Positions 26,521 to 36,192 of a DNA stretch of 64,000 bases are shown piece by piece. The first letter of the stretch is position 1, and every line of letters starts with the position of its first letter. The position numbers and the translations under genes were made by a program. Source of the stretch: Acidovorax sp. SUPP3334. Lineage in GTDB: Bacteria > Pseudomonadota > Gammaproteobacteria > Burkholderiales > Burkholderiaceae_C. Where the stretch lies: the NCBI RefSeq assembly GCF_030159055.1, contig NZ_BQXQ01000015.1:51044-115043 (forward strand). The letters are read 5' to 3'. The notes below the pieces were generated by a model. It searched no databases and was not told the DNA's origin. It worked only from the letters and a program-made list of their open reading frames with translations.

Positions 26521-28980
26521 ATGTCCCTGTCCGCGTCCCGGTCCAGAACGGTCTTTCGTGCCTGCGTCGTCAACGCGGTGCGGCAGGGCGAGGCATTGAT
26601 GGGCCGGCTGACCAGCGTGACCCAGGGCGCGCTGGCCAGCGATGAATCGAGCGAGCGCAACATCCAGCAGCGCACGGTGCTGGCCGATGCGCTGCGGCTG
26701 ATCAAGCAGCACGAGGACACCCTGGCCAAGGCATACCCGATGGCACTGCTCGAAGTGTTCGCGGAAGGGCCGGCTCCCTCCAGCGCACGGGCCCGGCCGG
26801 CCGACGAGACCGGTATCGACTTCGGCGAACTGTCGCTCATGGACGAGTCCGAGGTCCTGGCCCAGGTCGAACTCTCACGCGCACAGCAGATCGCGGTGCA
26901 TGCCACCGAGGCCACGCTGGCCGAGCTCAACACCCTGGTGAGTTCGGCGCAGGGCCTGCAGCGCGTGCAGCCCGAGCGCAACCCGCTGCGCCCTGAAAAC
27001 TACATTCGCGCCCTCCAGCAGGTGGTGGGCGAGACAGGCGTTTCCGCCGATATCCGGCAGGTGTGGATGGCCCACATGCGCAAGGTGCTGGGCGATGAGC
27101 TGGTCGCGGTCTACAAGGCCGCCGCCCAGACCCTTCGCGACAACGGCATCGCGCCCGTCGGCTATGCCGTGGCCGGGCACGCGGGCCAGGGCATGGGCCG
27201 TTCGACCGGCTACGGCGGCGCCGCCGGGCATCCGAGCAGCCACGGGGGCGGCTACGGGCCGCAATCCTCGCTGCATGGCAATCCCATGAGCGGGTATGGC
27301 AACCCGAACGCCAGCCAGTACGGAGGCCCGTACGCCAGCCAATATGCCAGCCAGTACGCAGGCATGGGTGGCGGCGGTGGCGGCCCCGTGTCGATGGGAA
27401 TGCCACTCGCCCCCGAGGCCGAGGAGGCCCTGCTGACCGTGGGCATGCTGCGCCAGATGCTCGCCAGTTCGGGCGATGCGCTGGCCTATGGCATGGCGCC
27501 CGCGGCCGCGTTCGGCGCGGTGCCCTCGTCGCAGCAGGGCGCGTGGGTCGAAGCGCGCAGCGGTGGGCCGGCCAGTTCGCAGATGGGGCCGGGCGGATCG
27601 GACTATTTCCCGCCCAGCAGCGCGGCAGCGGCCGAGGCGATGGAAGACATCGCCCAGCTGGAGCGGCTGGTCGGCCGGCTTGCCGGCAGCCAGCCGGCAG
27701 CGCTCGCGCCCTGGAGCGCTGCAGGCGGCGGCGCCCCGATGGCGGTGCAAGGCGGCGTGCCCGTGGTTGCGGTACCTGCGCCGTCGCCATCGCCTTCCCG
27801 TACGGCTACCGAAGTGGTGAGCCGCATGATGGACAACATCGCGCAGGACAACCGGCTGCCCCCGCCCATTCAGCGGGCCGTGCAGAACCTGCGTCCCGCC
27901 ATCAAGCAACTGGTGCGGCACGACCGCCGGTTCTTCACCGATGAAAAGCACCCCGCACGCCGCCTGCTGGACGAGCTGACGCAGCGCGCGCTGGGTTTCG
28001 AATCCGAATCCGACCCTGGCTTCGACCGCTTCATGCGGCTCGTGGACGAGGCGGTGAGCCACCTGGCCACCAGCGAGAGCCAGGACGCCGACACCTTCGC
28101 CACCGTGCTCACCGCGCTGGAATCGGCCTGGGCCTCGCAAGAGCGCCAGATGCGCGAAGCGCAGGAGGCCGAACGTCAGGCCGCGCTGCGCGTGCAGCGG
28201 CGCGAGGCCCTGTCCAAGCGCATCGCCGCCGACATTCGCGCACTGGCGGGGGCGGCGCAGGTGCCGCAGGACATTCTCGATTTCGCGGCCGGCCCCTGGG
28301 CCGACGTGGTGGCACTGGCGCAAATGGACCACCCTGGCAGCGAGGACGGCGACCCCGGTGGCTACCTGGCGCTGGTGCCCGAACTGTTCTGGGTCGCCCA
28401 GCCCGAGCTGGCGGCGGCCGAGCCCGACCGCCTGGGCGGCATCGTCACCCGCATGCTGGGCACGGTGCGCCAGGGGCTCGACAGCGTGGGCCATGCCGAA
28501 GCCATGGCCAGCGCCGTGCTGGAGCGCATCGCGGGGCTGCACCAGACGGCAATGGAGCGCGCCGCCAGCCTGGCGCTGAACCCAGCCAGCGCCCTGGCTG
28601 AAGATGCGGACAGCATGGAAACCATCGTGCCGCCCGAATCCCTCTACGGCTCGCTGCACGAGTCCGGCGTGGCCGGCGAAAGCGAGACGGCGCCGGCAGG
28701 CGCCGATGCCGCGGCGGCCGAGTTTCCACTGGGCATCTGGGTCGAGCTCATCAGCAACCAGCGCGCGGTGCACACACAGCTCACCTGGTCCAGCCCGCAC
28801 AACACGCTGTTCCTGTTCACCGCGGCCGATGGCAGCACGCAATCGATGACGCGGCGCATGCGCGACAAGCTCACGGCCGAAGGCGCGCTGCGCGTGCTGC
28901 CCGGCCCGCCGCCCTCGGTGGTGGCCCAGGGCCGTGCCCAGCGCGGCAGCAAGGGCGCCAAGCCGGTCAGGCCGCGCTAG
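26521..28980 (+). CDS. DUF1631-family protein with PilZ-like C-terminal region
   Basis: 819-residue cytosolic protein of unknown function, in the DUF1631 family typical of beta- and gammaproteobacteria. Family hallmarks are the N-terminal GELSLMDESEVLAQVELSR, NPLRPENYIRALQQV, the central LPPPIQRAVQNLRPAIKQLV and VRHDRRFF, and a final beta-rich PilZ-like segment (GIWVELISNQRAVHTQLTW). Residues about 220-300 are a Gly/Ser/Tyr low-complexity insert with repeated ASQY units, probably disordered. It starts 51 bases after ettA on the same strand, so readthrough is possible. No catalytic residues can be named. Confidence 0.85.
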   Translation: MSLSASRSRTVFRACVVNAVRQGEALMGRLTSVTQGALASDESSERNIQQRTVLADALRLIKQHEDTLAKAYPMALLEVFAEGPAPSSARARPADETGIDFGELSLMDESEVLAQVELSRAQQIAVHATEATLAELNTLVSSAQGLQRVQPERNPLRPENYIRALQQVVGETGVSADIRQVWMAHMRKVLGDELVAVYKAAAQTLRDNGIAPVGYAVAGHAGQGMGRSTGYGGAAGHPSSHGGGYGPQSSLHGNPMSGYGNPNASQYGGPYASQYASQYAGMGGGGGGPVSMGMPLAPEAEEALLTVGMLRQMLASSGDALAYGMAPAAAFGAVPSSQQGAWVEARSGGPASSQMGPGGSDYFPPSSAAAAEAMEDIAQLERLVGRLAGSQPAALAPWSAAGGGAPMAVQGGVPVVAVPAPSPSPSRTATEVVSRMMDNIAQDNRLPPPIQRAVQNLRPAIKQLVRHDRRFFTDEKHPARRLLDELTQRALGFESESDPGFDRFMRLVDEAVSHLATSESQDADTFATVLTALESAWASQERQMREAQEAERQAALRVQRREALSKRIAADIRALAGAAQVPQDILDFAAGPWADVVALAQMDHPGSEDGDPGGYLALVPELFWVAQPELAAAEPDRLGGIVTRMLGTVRQGLDSVGHAEAMASAVLERIAGLHQTAMERAASLALNPASALAEDADSMETIVPPESLYGSLHESGVAGESETAPAGADAAAAEFPLGIWVELISNQRAVHTQLTWSSPHNTLFLFTAADGSTQSMTRRMRDKLTAEGALRVLPGPPPSVVAQGRAQRGSKGAKPVRPR

Positions 28981-29025
28981 GCGGCTTGGCGGGCCGGCTC
29001 TCGCCCCGCTTCGCGTGTGCGGCCC

Positions 29026-30510
29026 TCAGACGGGCGCCTCTACCGGCGGTGCGACGGCCGCAGGTGCAGCAGACGCATGCGGCACGGCAGGCGAGGCCAT
29101 TGACCCGGTTTCAGTGGCGGCTCCGGACCCGGACCCGACGGCTCCAGTCCCAGTTCCCGTCCCCGCTCGCAGCTTCTTGCGCACCAGGTGGATGTGGTTG
29201 CGCAGTGCGTACAGCTCATCCGCATACGACAGCGGCACGCTCACTTTTTCGACCTGCGCTTCCAGCCGGTCGAGGGCCTCGCGCAGCGCCTCGGGGGCGG
29301 TCTGCCCGGCGTCCATCTCGTCCTCGATCTCGCGCAGGCGGCCATACCAGCGGAACACGCGCGAGCGCACGCGGAACTGGTACAGCGGCGGCACCACGCG
29401 CGACAGCGGCAGCATGGCCGCCAGCAAGATGCCCAGCACCAGCCACATGCGCTCGATCAGGTTCGCCAGCCAGAAGGGCAGGTAGCGCTGCAGCAGCGGC
29501 GCAGGCTCGTTGATGGCGCGCTCGCCCTCGGCGGCGATCGGCAGCTCGCTGTGGCGCGTGCTCGGAAACTCCCGCGCCCGGTTGAACCAGCCGGCGCTGC
29601 CGTGCAGCGTCTGGGCGTTCTGCGCGAACAGCTGCAGCAGCGCCGGGTGCGTGCCCTCGCGCGCCAGCAGCGACGTGGTGGAGGCCACCAGCCGCACATC
29701 GCTGGGCGGCACGTTGGCGGCCAGGTCCACCACGCCGCGCGGCAGCGTCACCGGCGTGAGGAACGGAAAGCGCCTTCCATATGCCTCGTGCTGCGGAAAG
29801 TCCATCAGCCGCACGCCGGGCGTCTGCAGCAGCATCTGCACCATGAGCGATTGCGGGGCCGAGGCGAACACCAGCGCGTCGATGCGGCCCGCCAGAAATT
29901 CCACCGTGGCCGGCGTCTGCCCCAGTTCGGACAGCCGCAGCGCCTTGGGTTCCATGCGGTTGGCCTCCAGCAGCTTTTCCATCAATGTAGGCACGCCGCT
30001 GCCGGCGGTGCCCACGTTCACGCGCAGGCCACGCAGTTGCGCCAGGCTGTCGAGCCGGCCGCTTTTGACGACGTGCCGGGCCGCGTCGGTGCGGTAGAAG
30101 ATCCACACCGGCTCGACGAACAGGCTGCCCAGCGATTCCAGCGCGCCCGTGTCTTCGGGCCTCAGCTCGCCCGTGCCGCCCTGCACGAATGCCAGGTCGG
30201 CTTCGCCGCTGCGCAGCAGTTGCAGATTGGTGGAAGAGCCTTCCGTCTCGCGCAGCACGACCTCGATGCCATCGGCCGCCAGCGCCTTCTGGTAGCGTTG
30301 GCCAAAGTCCGCGTAAGCGCTTTGCGCGGGGCCGGTGGCGAGGGTGACGCGCTTCGGGGGGGCAGGCTGCAGCCACCAGTACGCCAGCACCAGCAGGCCC
30401 ACGGCCAGAAAGGCGAGCGGTCCGGCGGAGAGGATCAGGTCGCGCACGTTCAGCAGCGCGGTGTGAACCCGGCGCGTGACGGTTCGGGAGCGGGCGGCGA
30501 GTGCGTTCAT
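29026..30510 (-). CDS. Membrane-anchored TAXI-family TRAP solute-binding protein
   Basis: 494 residues. TM1 at about 27-47 is followed by a TAXI-type (NMT1-like) periplasmic binding domain (RVTLATGPAQSAYADFGQRY, LAFVQGGTGEL, VNVGTAGSGVPTLMEKLL) up to about 330. A second helix (WLVLGILLAAMLPLSRVVPP) leads to a cytoplasmic coiled coil and a Gly/Thr/Ala-rich tail. Classical TAXI proteins are secreted and soluble; this two-helix form with a cytoplasmic tail suggests a sensor or regulator rather than a shuttle. No TRAP permease gene is adjacent. The ATG at 30510 overlaps the upstream peptidase stop by four bases. Confidence 0.85.
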   Translation of the reverse strand: MNALAARSRTVTRRVHTALLNVRDLILSAGPLAFLAVGLLVLAYWWLQPAPPKRVTLATGPAQSAYADFGQRYQKALAADGIEVVLRETEGSSTNLQLLRSGEADLAFVQGGTGELRPEDTGALESLGSLFVEPVWIFYRTDAARHVVKSGRLDSLAQLRGLRVNVGTAGSGVPTLMEKLLEANRMEPKALRLSELGQTPATVEFLAGRIDALVFASAPQSLMVQMLLQTPGVRLMDFPQHEAYGRRFPFLTPVTLPRGVVDLAANVPPSDVRLVASTTSLLAREGTHPALLQLFAQNAQTLHGSAGWFNRAREFPSTRHSELPIAAEGERAINEPAPLLQRYLPFWLANLIERMWLVLGILLAAMLPLSRVVPPLYQFRVRSRVFRWYGRLREIEDEMDAGQTAPEALREALDRLEAQVEKVSVPLSYADELYALRNHIHLVRKKLRAGTGTGTGAVGSGSGAATETGSMASPAVPHASAAPAAVAPPVEAPV

Positions 30511-31517
30511 CGGCCGAGGTCCGCCGCGCACGGCAGGTACAGGCCTTCGTCGGTGGTGAGTGACCGGGCCGCCAGCACGGCGCGCAGCGTGGCGCGGGCC
30601 ACGGCTTCGGCCGCCATGGTGGCCAGCACCAGCATGCCGGCGTGGCGGCCCGAGGCGCCGGTGGCCAGGGCGAACAGCGTGTCGCCGTCCAGTTGCGTGT
30701 GCACCGGGTTGATGCTGCGCGCCAGCCCGTCGTGCCCCGACAGCGCCAGGCGCTGCGCCTGGGCCTTGGTCAAGACGGCATCGGTGGCGATCACGCCGAT
30801 GGTGGTGTTGGTGCCGGGCAGCACGGTGATGGGCGGAACGCCTTCCAGCAGTGCGCGGCGCGTGTCCATCAGGCGCTGCCCGTCTTCGGTCCGCGCGCCC
30901 GCCACGGGTCGGGCGGTGTGGGGATCGATCACGTCGCCCACGGCGTTGCAGGCGATGAGCGCGCCCACGGTGATGCCGTCCAGCGACACCGAGGCCGTGC
31001 CGACGCCGCCTTTCATCGCGCGCCCGATGCCGAAGAGCTTGCCCACTGCCGCCCCCGTGCCCGCGCCCACGTTGCCTTCGGCGGGATCGTCCCGCGACGC
31101 GGCCGCGCAGGCTGCGTAACCGGCCGCCGCGTCGGGGCGGATGTGCATGTCGCCCACGAGCAAGTCGAACAGCACGGCGGCCGGCACGATGGGCAGGCGG
31201 CCGACCGAAACATCCAGCCCGACGCCGCGCTCCTCCAGCCAGCGCACGGCGCCGGTGGCGGCTTCCAGCCCCCAGGCGCTGCCGCCCGCGAGCACGATGG
31301 CATGCACTTTCTCGACCAGGTTGGAGGGCGCGAGCAGGTCGGTCTCTCGCGTGCCGGGCGCGGCGCCCCGCACATCGACGCCGCCCACGGCGCCCTCGCG
31401 CGCCAGGATGACGGTGCAGCCCGTCGGGCGGCGGGCGTCGGTGTGGTGGCCGACCTCGATGCCCGCCACGCGGGTGATGCTGCCGGCGTCGCCGGCCAAA
31501 CGGGATGCTGGGGTCAT
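30507..31517 (-). CDS. P1-family (S58) peptidase, DmpA/BapA-like
   Basis: 336-residue Ntn-type self-processing hydrolase. Relatives cleave beta-peptides or D-amino acid amides after splitting into two chains. Conserved segments are GIEVGHHTD, TVILAREGAVGGVDVRGAAPG, VLAGGSAWGLEAATG and GNVGAGTGAAVGK. The likely autocleavage region is PGTNTTIGVIATDA near residue 240, with the nucleophile apparently Thr rather than Ser. No signal peptide is seen. The ATGA overlap with the TAXI gene implies coupling, but a functional link between them is not known to me. Confidence 0.9.
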   Translation of the reverse strand: MTPASRLAGDAGSITRVAGIEVGHHTDARRPTGCTVILAREGAVGGVDVRGAAPGTRETDLLAPSNLVEKVHAIVLAGGSAWGLEAATGAVRWLEERGVGLDVSVGRLPIVPAAVLFDLLVGDMHIRPDAAAGYAACAAASRDDPAEGNVGAGTGAAVGKLFGIGRAMKGGVGTASVSLDGITVGALIACNAVGDVIDPHTARPVAGARTEDGQRLMDTRRALLEGVPPITVLPGTNTTIGVIATDAVLTKAQAQRLALSGHDGLARSINPVHTQLDGDTLFALATGASGRHAGMLVLATMAAEAVARATLRAVLAARSLTTDEGLYLPCAADLGR

Positions 31518-31551
31518 ATGGGCGGCGATTATGGCGCCGCGCCGCCGGCCC

Positions 31552-32042
<491 letters not shown>

Positions 32043-32046
<4 letters not shown>

Positions 32047-32591
32047 GCGGGCTCCTTCCGGGGGCTTGGGTAGCGGCTGAAGACCCGCGTGCTGGCTGCG
32101 CCATGCGCCACCAGCAGCACCTCGTACGGGTCCTGCCGGCCTTGGTAGATCGCGCCGTCCATGCCCGGCGAACCCACGGGCATGCCGGGCACGGCCAGGC
32201 CCAGGGCCTTGGGTTTTTCGCGCAGCAGGCGCTGCACGTCCGCCGCCGGCACATGGCCTTCCACCAGGTAGCCGCCCACCAGCGCCGTGTGGCACGAGCC
32301 CAGCTTCTGCGGCAGCCCCAGCCGGCTGCGCACCGCGGCGTTGCCGGTGTCGTGCACCGTGGCGCGAAAGCCGTGGGCGTTCATGTGGTCCACCCAATCC
32401 TGGCAGCAGCCGCAGTTCGGGTCTTTCCAGACCTCGATCGCGGTCGGCGGTGCGTCGGCGGCCAACGCTGGCCAGGGAGCGATGGCGGCGGCGCCCAGGG
32501 CCGCGAGGCCCTTCAGCGCACGCCGACGCGCGTCGAGCCGAGGGCGGTGGCCGCCCGTGGCGGCGTGGGTGTCGGTGCAAGTGGGGGTCAT
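32043..32591 (-). CDS. DUF411 periplasmic metal-binding protein
   Basis: 182 residues. A twin-arginine-like leader (RRRALKGLAALGAAAIAPWP, ending ALAADAP) precedes a thioredoxin-like DUF411 domain. This has the CGCC motif in VWKDPNCGCCQDWVDHM, LPQKLGSCHTALVGGYLVEG, and the closing LAVPGMPVGSPGMD. DUF411 proteins are regularly found in copper-resistance clusters and are thought to bind copper. The ATG at 32591 has GAAAGGAAAT upstream. The stop overlaps the CusF-like start. It is separated from the multicopper oxidase by 266 bases that hold repeats. Confidence 0.9.
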
Positions 32592-32777
32592 GGTGGATTT
32601 CCTTTCGGGTCGATCACTCGGCAAAGCACAGGGAAGGGGCTGCGGCGGCAGAGCGCGCGCGGCCATGGCGGCCCGCGCGGCGCCGTGGCTGGCATCGGTA
32701 TGCCGCGTCGGTTCGGAACACGCTGGCGTGGGTTTGGATGAAAAATGCCTCCAGCGCATATATATCTAGGGGGTGTA

Positions 32778-32794
32778 GCTATCAAAATAATAGC
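32778..32794. repeat. GCTATCAAAATAATAGC dispersed motif, copy 2
   Basis: AT-rich near-palindrome 63 bases beyond the multicopper oxidase stop. It is identical, in opposite orientation, to the copy at 37753-37769 at the P-type ATPase stop. Confidence 0.6.
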
Positions 32795-32843
32795 GATGCA
32801 TGGGCATTTCGATGCATGGGCGATGCATGGGCGATGCATGGGC
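32795..32843. repeat. 11-base tandem repeat GATGCATGGGC
   Basis: Four perfect copies at 32795, 32811, 32822 and 32833, the last three contiguous and the first separated by five bases. Each unit contains the palindrome ATGCAT. The array starts immediately after the copy-2 motif, inside the copper operon between the oxidase and DUF411 genes. Confidence 0.85.
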
Positions 32844-32857
32844 GATTCGTGGCGCGG

Positions 32858-34273
32858 TCAGTGCGCATGGCCGTGGCCGGCCGGGCCCGGCTTGCGGACG
32901 TTGGCGGCGCCGTCTTGCGGCGCGGCGCCCGATGGGGGCGCGGACGGCGCGGCCGGTGCCGGCGGCAGGTCGGCCGGGGCGCCCTGCCATTCGAAGGCGC
33001 GGGTGCCGGGCGGCTGCACGTAGTCGCCCGGGTCGCGCCAGTCGCCGGCCGCCAGGTGGTCGCGCACCTTGAGCACGCTGAACATGCCGCCCATCTCCAG
33101 CGGTCCGTAGGGGCCGGTGCCGGTCATCATGGGCAGGGTGTTCTCGGGCAGGGGCATTTCCATGGCGCCCATGTCGGCCATGCCGCGTTCGCCCATCACC
33201 ATGTAGTCGGGAACGATCTTCTGGATCCTGGCGACCAGCCCGCGGTGGTCCACGCCGATCATGGTGGGCACGTCGTGGCCCATGGCGCCCATGGTGTGGT
33301 GGCTCTTGTGGCAGTGCATGGCCCAGTCGCCGGGCTCGTCGGCGATGAACTCGATCTGCCGCATCTGGCCCACGGCGACGTCGGTGGTCACCTCGGGCCA
33401 GCGCGCGGTGCGCGGCACGGCGCCGCCGTCGGTGCCGGTCACCTCGAACTCGTGCCCGTGGATGTGGATGGGGTGGTTGGTCATGGTGAGGTTGCCCACG
33501 CGCACCCGCACGCGGTCGCCGCGCCGCGCCACCAGCGGGCTGATGGCGGGGAACACGCGGCTGTTCCAGGCCCAGATGTTGAAGTCGGTCATCTCGTTCA
33601 CGCGCGGCGTGCGCGTGCCGGCCTCGACCGCGAACGCATTGAGCAGGAAGGCGTAGTCGCGGTCGGCCGTTTCGATGAGCGGGTGCCGCCCGCGCGCATC
33701 CAGGCGCGGGTGGGTGATCCACAGCCCCATCAGGCCCATGGCCATCTGCGTCATCTCGTCGGCGTGCGGGTGGTACATGAAGGTGCCGGGCCGCCGCGCG
33801 GTGAACTCGTAAACGAAGGTCTTGCCCGCCGCAATGGCCGGCTGGTTCAGGCCCGAGACGCCGTCCATGCCGTTGGGCAGGCGCTGGCCATGCCAGTGAA
33901 CGCTGGTGTGCTCGGGCAGGCGGTTGGTGACGAAGATGCGCACGCGGTCGCCCTCGACCACTTCGATCGTCGGCCCCGGGCTCTGACCGTTGTAGCCCCA
34001 CAGGTTGACCAGGAAGCCGGGCGCGAACTCCCGCACCACGGGCTCGGCGACGAGGTGGAACTCTTTCACGCCCGCGTTCATGCGCCAGGGCAGGCTCCAG
34101 CCGTTCAGGGTGACCACGGGGCGAAACGGCCGGCCGGTGGGAGGCGGCTGCGGCACGGCGGTGTCGGCCGATCCGTGCTGGGGGATTTCGGGCAGTGCGG
34201 CGAGCGCAGCGCGGCCCACGGAGGCAGCAGCCACGGCCGTGGCTGCGCCGGAGAAGAATTGGCGGCGTTGCAT
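32858..34273 (-). CDS. Multicopper oxidase, copper-resistance type
   Basis: 471-residue periplasmic oxidase exported by a Tat-type leader (MQRRQFFSGAATAVAAAS). Three cupredoxin domains supply the four copper ligand clusters: HWHGQ at 126-130, YHPHADEM at 167-174, the late NHPIHIHGHEFEV, and MHCHKSHHTMGAM with the trinuclear Cys-His core. A Met-rich tail (ERGMADMGAMEMPLPENTLP) and a final GHGHAH probably hold extra Cu(I). It likely oxidises Cu(I) to the less toxic Cu(II). The start lies one base after the TolC stop, so it is tightly coupled to it. The family is close to CopA/CueO-like oxidases, but the exact subgroup is not settled. Confidence 0.92.
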   Translation of the reverse strand: MQRRQFFSGAATAVAAASVGRAALAALPEIPQHGSADTAVPQPPPTGRPFRPVVTLNGWSLPWRMNAGVKEFHLVAEPVVREFAPGFLVNLWGYNGQSPGPTIEVVEGDRVRIFVTNRLPEHTSVHWHGQRLPNGMDGVSGLNQPAIAAGKTFVYEFTARRPGTFMYHPHADEMTQMAMGLMGLWITHPRLDARGRHPLIETADRDYAFLLNAFAVEAGTRTPRVNEMTDFNIWAWNSRVFPAISPLVARRGDRVRVRVGNLTMTNHPIHIHGHEFEVTGTDGGAVPRTARWPEVTTDVAVGQMRQIEFIADEPGDWAMHCHKSHHTMGAMGHDVPTMIGVDHRGLVARIQKIVPDYMVMGERGMADMGAMEMPLPENTLPMMTGTGPYGPLEMGGMFSVLKVRDHLAAGDWRDPGDYVQPPGTRAFEWQGAPADLPPAPAAPSAPPSGAAPQDGAANVRKPGPAGHGHAH

Positions 34274-34274
34274 G

Positions 34275-35729
34275 TCAATGGCCTTGCGATGGGAGGGTGG
34301 CGGCGCCGGTCCGGGGGAATGCGGCGGCGCCAGCGGTTTCCTGGGGCGTGGTGCCTTCGGCGGTGCCGGCCAGCGCCAGTTGCAGGTCGGCCTCGGCCAG
34401 CCAGAAGTCGCGCTGGGCCTGCAGCGCCTCGGCCACGGCCTGGCTGCTGGCCCGCGCCTCGGCCAGCAGCTGCCAGACGCTGGCGAGCATGCCGTTGTAG
34501 CGCAGGGTGGTTTCCTCGGCGATGAAGCGGCGCAGCGGCACGACCTCGTCGCGTTGCTGGCGCGCCAGGTCATACGCGGCGCGGTAGCCCAGCCAGGCGG
34601 TGCGGGCCTCGGCGCGGGCGCGCAAGGCCGTGTCCTGCAACTGCGCGGCGCTCTGCAGCGTGCACCCCCGCGCCTGGAAGCGTGCGGCACCGCCCCAGTC
34701 GAACAGGGGCACGGCCAGCTCGACCTCCCAGCCGCGCTTGACGTCGGCATGGCCGGTATCGCGCTCGGTCGTGGTGTTGCGGGTGTATGCCAGGCCGATC
34801 TCGCCGGCCCACAGCGCCACGCCGGCGAAGCCTTCGGTGTCGGCCACGCGGTCCAGGTCGAGCCGCGCGGCGCGCACATCCAGGCGCTCGCGCAGCGCCC
34901 GGGCCTCGATGCCTTCGCTGGCCTCGGGCGCTGTCGGCAGGTCGGGCAACCGGTCGGGCAGCGTGTAGCGCGCGTCCGCGCCCCACAGGCCCATCCGCCG
35001 CATGAGGTGCTCGCGCTCGGCGGCGGCGGCGAGCCGCGCGCGGGCCAACTGGGCGGCGCTGTCGGCCAGCAGGGCCTGCTCGCGCGCCTGCTGCAGGCGG
35101 CTCCAATTGCCGACGCGGACCATGCGGTGCGCCAGCTCGGCTCCGGCTTCGGCGGCCTCGTGCGTGCGCTCCTGCGTGGCGGCCACTTGCTCGGCCGTGA
35201 CGGCGCGCAGCCAGGCCCGCCGCGTGTCGAAGGCCAGGCGCACCACGTCCTGGGCGGCGTCCAGCGTGGCCTGCTCCATCTGCTGCCCCTGCCAGCGCGT
35301 GCGCCAGGGCAGGGTGACGAGGTCGATCAGCCCCATGCCCAGCGTGCGCTCTGTCTCGCGCTCGTGCCCGCTGCGAAAGCGCCCGATCGCGAGCGTGGGG
35401 TTGGGCAGGGTGAGCGCCTGCACCCGCTGCGCATCGGCCACGCCCAGCGCGGCCAGCCGTGCCTGCAGGCCGGGGTTGCGCAGCAGCGCGATGCGGACGG
35501 CGGCATCCACCGACAGCGGCGCGGCCAGCCATTGCGCCACGGCGGCATCGGCCTGCGCGCGCGCCGCAGGGTCGAGCGAGGGCAGCGCAGGCGCGGCCAC
35601 GCCGGCCGTGCGGCCATCGGCCAGTGCCTGCACGTTGCTGCGCAGGCCGTCGGGCGACACGCTCGCGCAGCCGGCCAGCAGCAGCGCCGCTGCCAGCGCG
35701 CACAGGCAGGGAACGCGGGGCGCGGTCAT
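34275..35729 (-). CDS. TolC-family outer-membrane efflux lipoprotein
   Basis: 484 residues. The lipoprotein signal is CLCALAAALLLAGCASVSP. Two repeated outer-membrane-factor units follow (NPGLQARLAALGVADAQRVQ, LTLPNPTLAIGRF; then AVPLFDWGGAARFQARG), with long amphipathic helices between. It resembles CusC-type factors that open a channel for periplasmic metal export. No RND pump or membrane-fusion gene is adjacent, which is unusual. The start overlaps the preceding small gene (ATGA), and the multicopper oxidase starts one base after its stop. Confidence 0.9.
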   Translation of the reverse strand: MTAPRVPCLCALAAALLLAGCASVSPDGLRSNVQALADGRTAGVAAPALPSLDPAARAQADAAVAQWLAAPLSVDAAVRIALLRNPGLQARLAALGVADAQRVQALTLPNPTLAIGRFRSGHERETERTLGMGLIDLVTLPWRTRWQGQQMEQATLDAAQDVVRLAFDTRRAWLRAVTAEQVAATQERTHEAAEAGAELAHRMVRVGNWSRLQQAREQALLADSAAQLARARLAAAAEREHLMRRMGLWGADARYTLPDRLPDLPTAPEASEGIEARALRERLDVRAARLDLDRVADTEGFAGVALWAGEIGLAYTRNTTTERDTGHADVKRGWEVELAVPLFDWGGAARFQARGCTLQSAAQLQDTALRARAEARTAWLGYRAAYDLARQQRDEVVPLRRFIAEETTLRYNGMLASVWQLLAEARASSQAVAEALQAQRDFWLAEADLQLALAGTAEGTTPQETAGAAAFPRTGAATLPSQGH

Positions 35730-36097
35730 GGCGCCCCCCGGGCTGGCGGTGGCGGTGGCGGTGGCGGATGGTGGTGCGCACCATGGCCCGGTACGGCAGG
35801 TGCGGTGGCCTGGCCGTTGCGGGCCTCCCAGGCCACGATGTCGGCATGGCCGCGCGGCGTGGCGGCGACGGCGTCGTTTGCTTCACGCCAGGCGATGGGG
35901 GAGGTCTCCATTGGCGGTGGGGGAGCGGCGGGCACGCCGCGATAAGCCAGCGGCGCAGCGGGCGCCTGCGGATCGGACGCGGGCAAGGGCGCCTGCGCCA
36001 GGGCGCTCCAGGCCGGCGCCAAGGCGGTGCAGCCGATCAGCGCACCGCGCAGCAGCGAACGAAAAGAGAAGAGGGAACGGGACGAGGGGGCGCGCAC
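35726..36097 (-). CDS. Small exported His/Pro-rich protein of the copper operon
   Basis: 123 residues starting at a GTG with AGGAG seven bases upstream. A signal peptide (SLLRGALIGCTALAPAWSAL, then AQA) is followed by a Pro/Ala-rich chain with DIVAWEARNGQATAPAV and a [14 protein letters not shown] tail that could bind metal. No known domain is recognised. Its stop overlaps the TolC start by four bases, and the upstream small secreted gene ends 95 bases before it. Confidence 0.75.
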   Translation of the reverse strand: MRAPSSRSLFSFRSLLRGALIGCTALAPAWSALAQAPLPASDPQAPAAPLAYRGVPAAPPPPMETSPIAWREANDAVAATPRGHADIVAWEARNGQATAPAVPGHGAHHHPPPPPPPPARGAP

Positions 36098-36192
36098 GGC
36101 GATCTCCTGAGCCAAGGGCGGAACCAACGGCCGCAGGCCCGCGCGCAGCCGGGGGCTGGCGCGGATCGCGGACGCACTTCGGGCGTCGGGGC

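Noticed and set aside
24943..26712. 589-codon open frame antisense to ettA
   Set aside because: Shadow of a universally conserved gene, no motifs.
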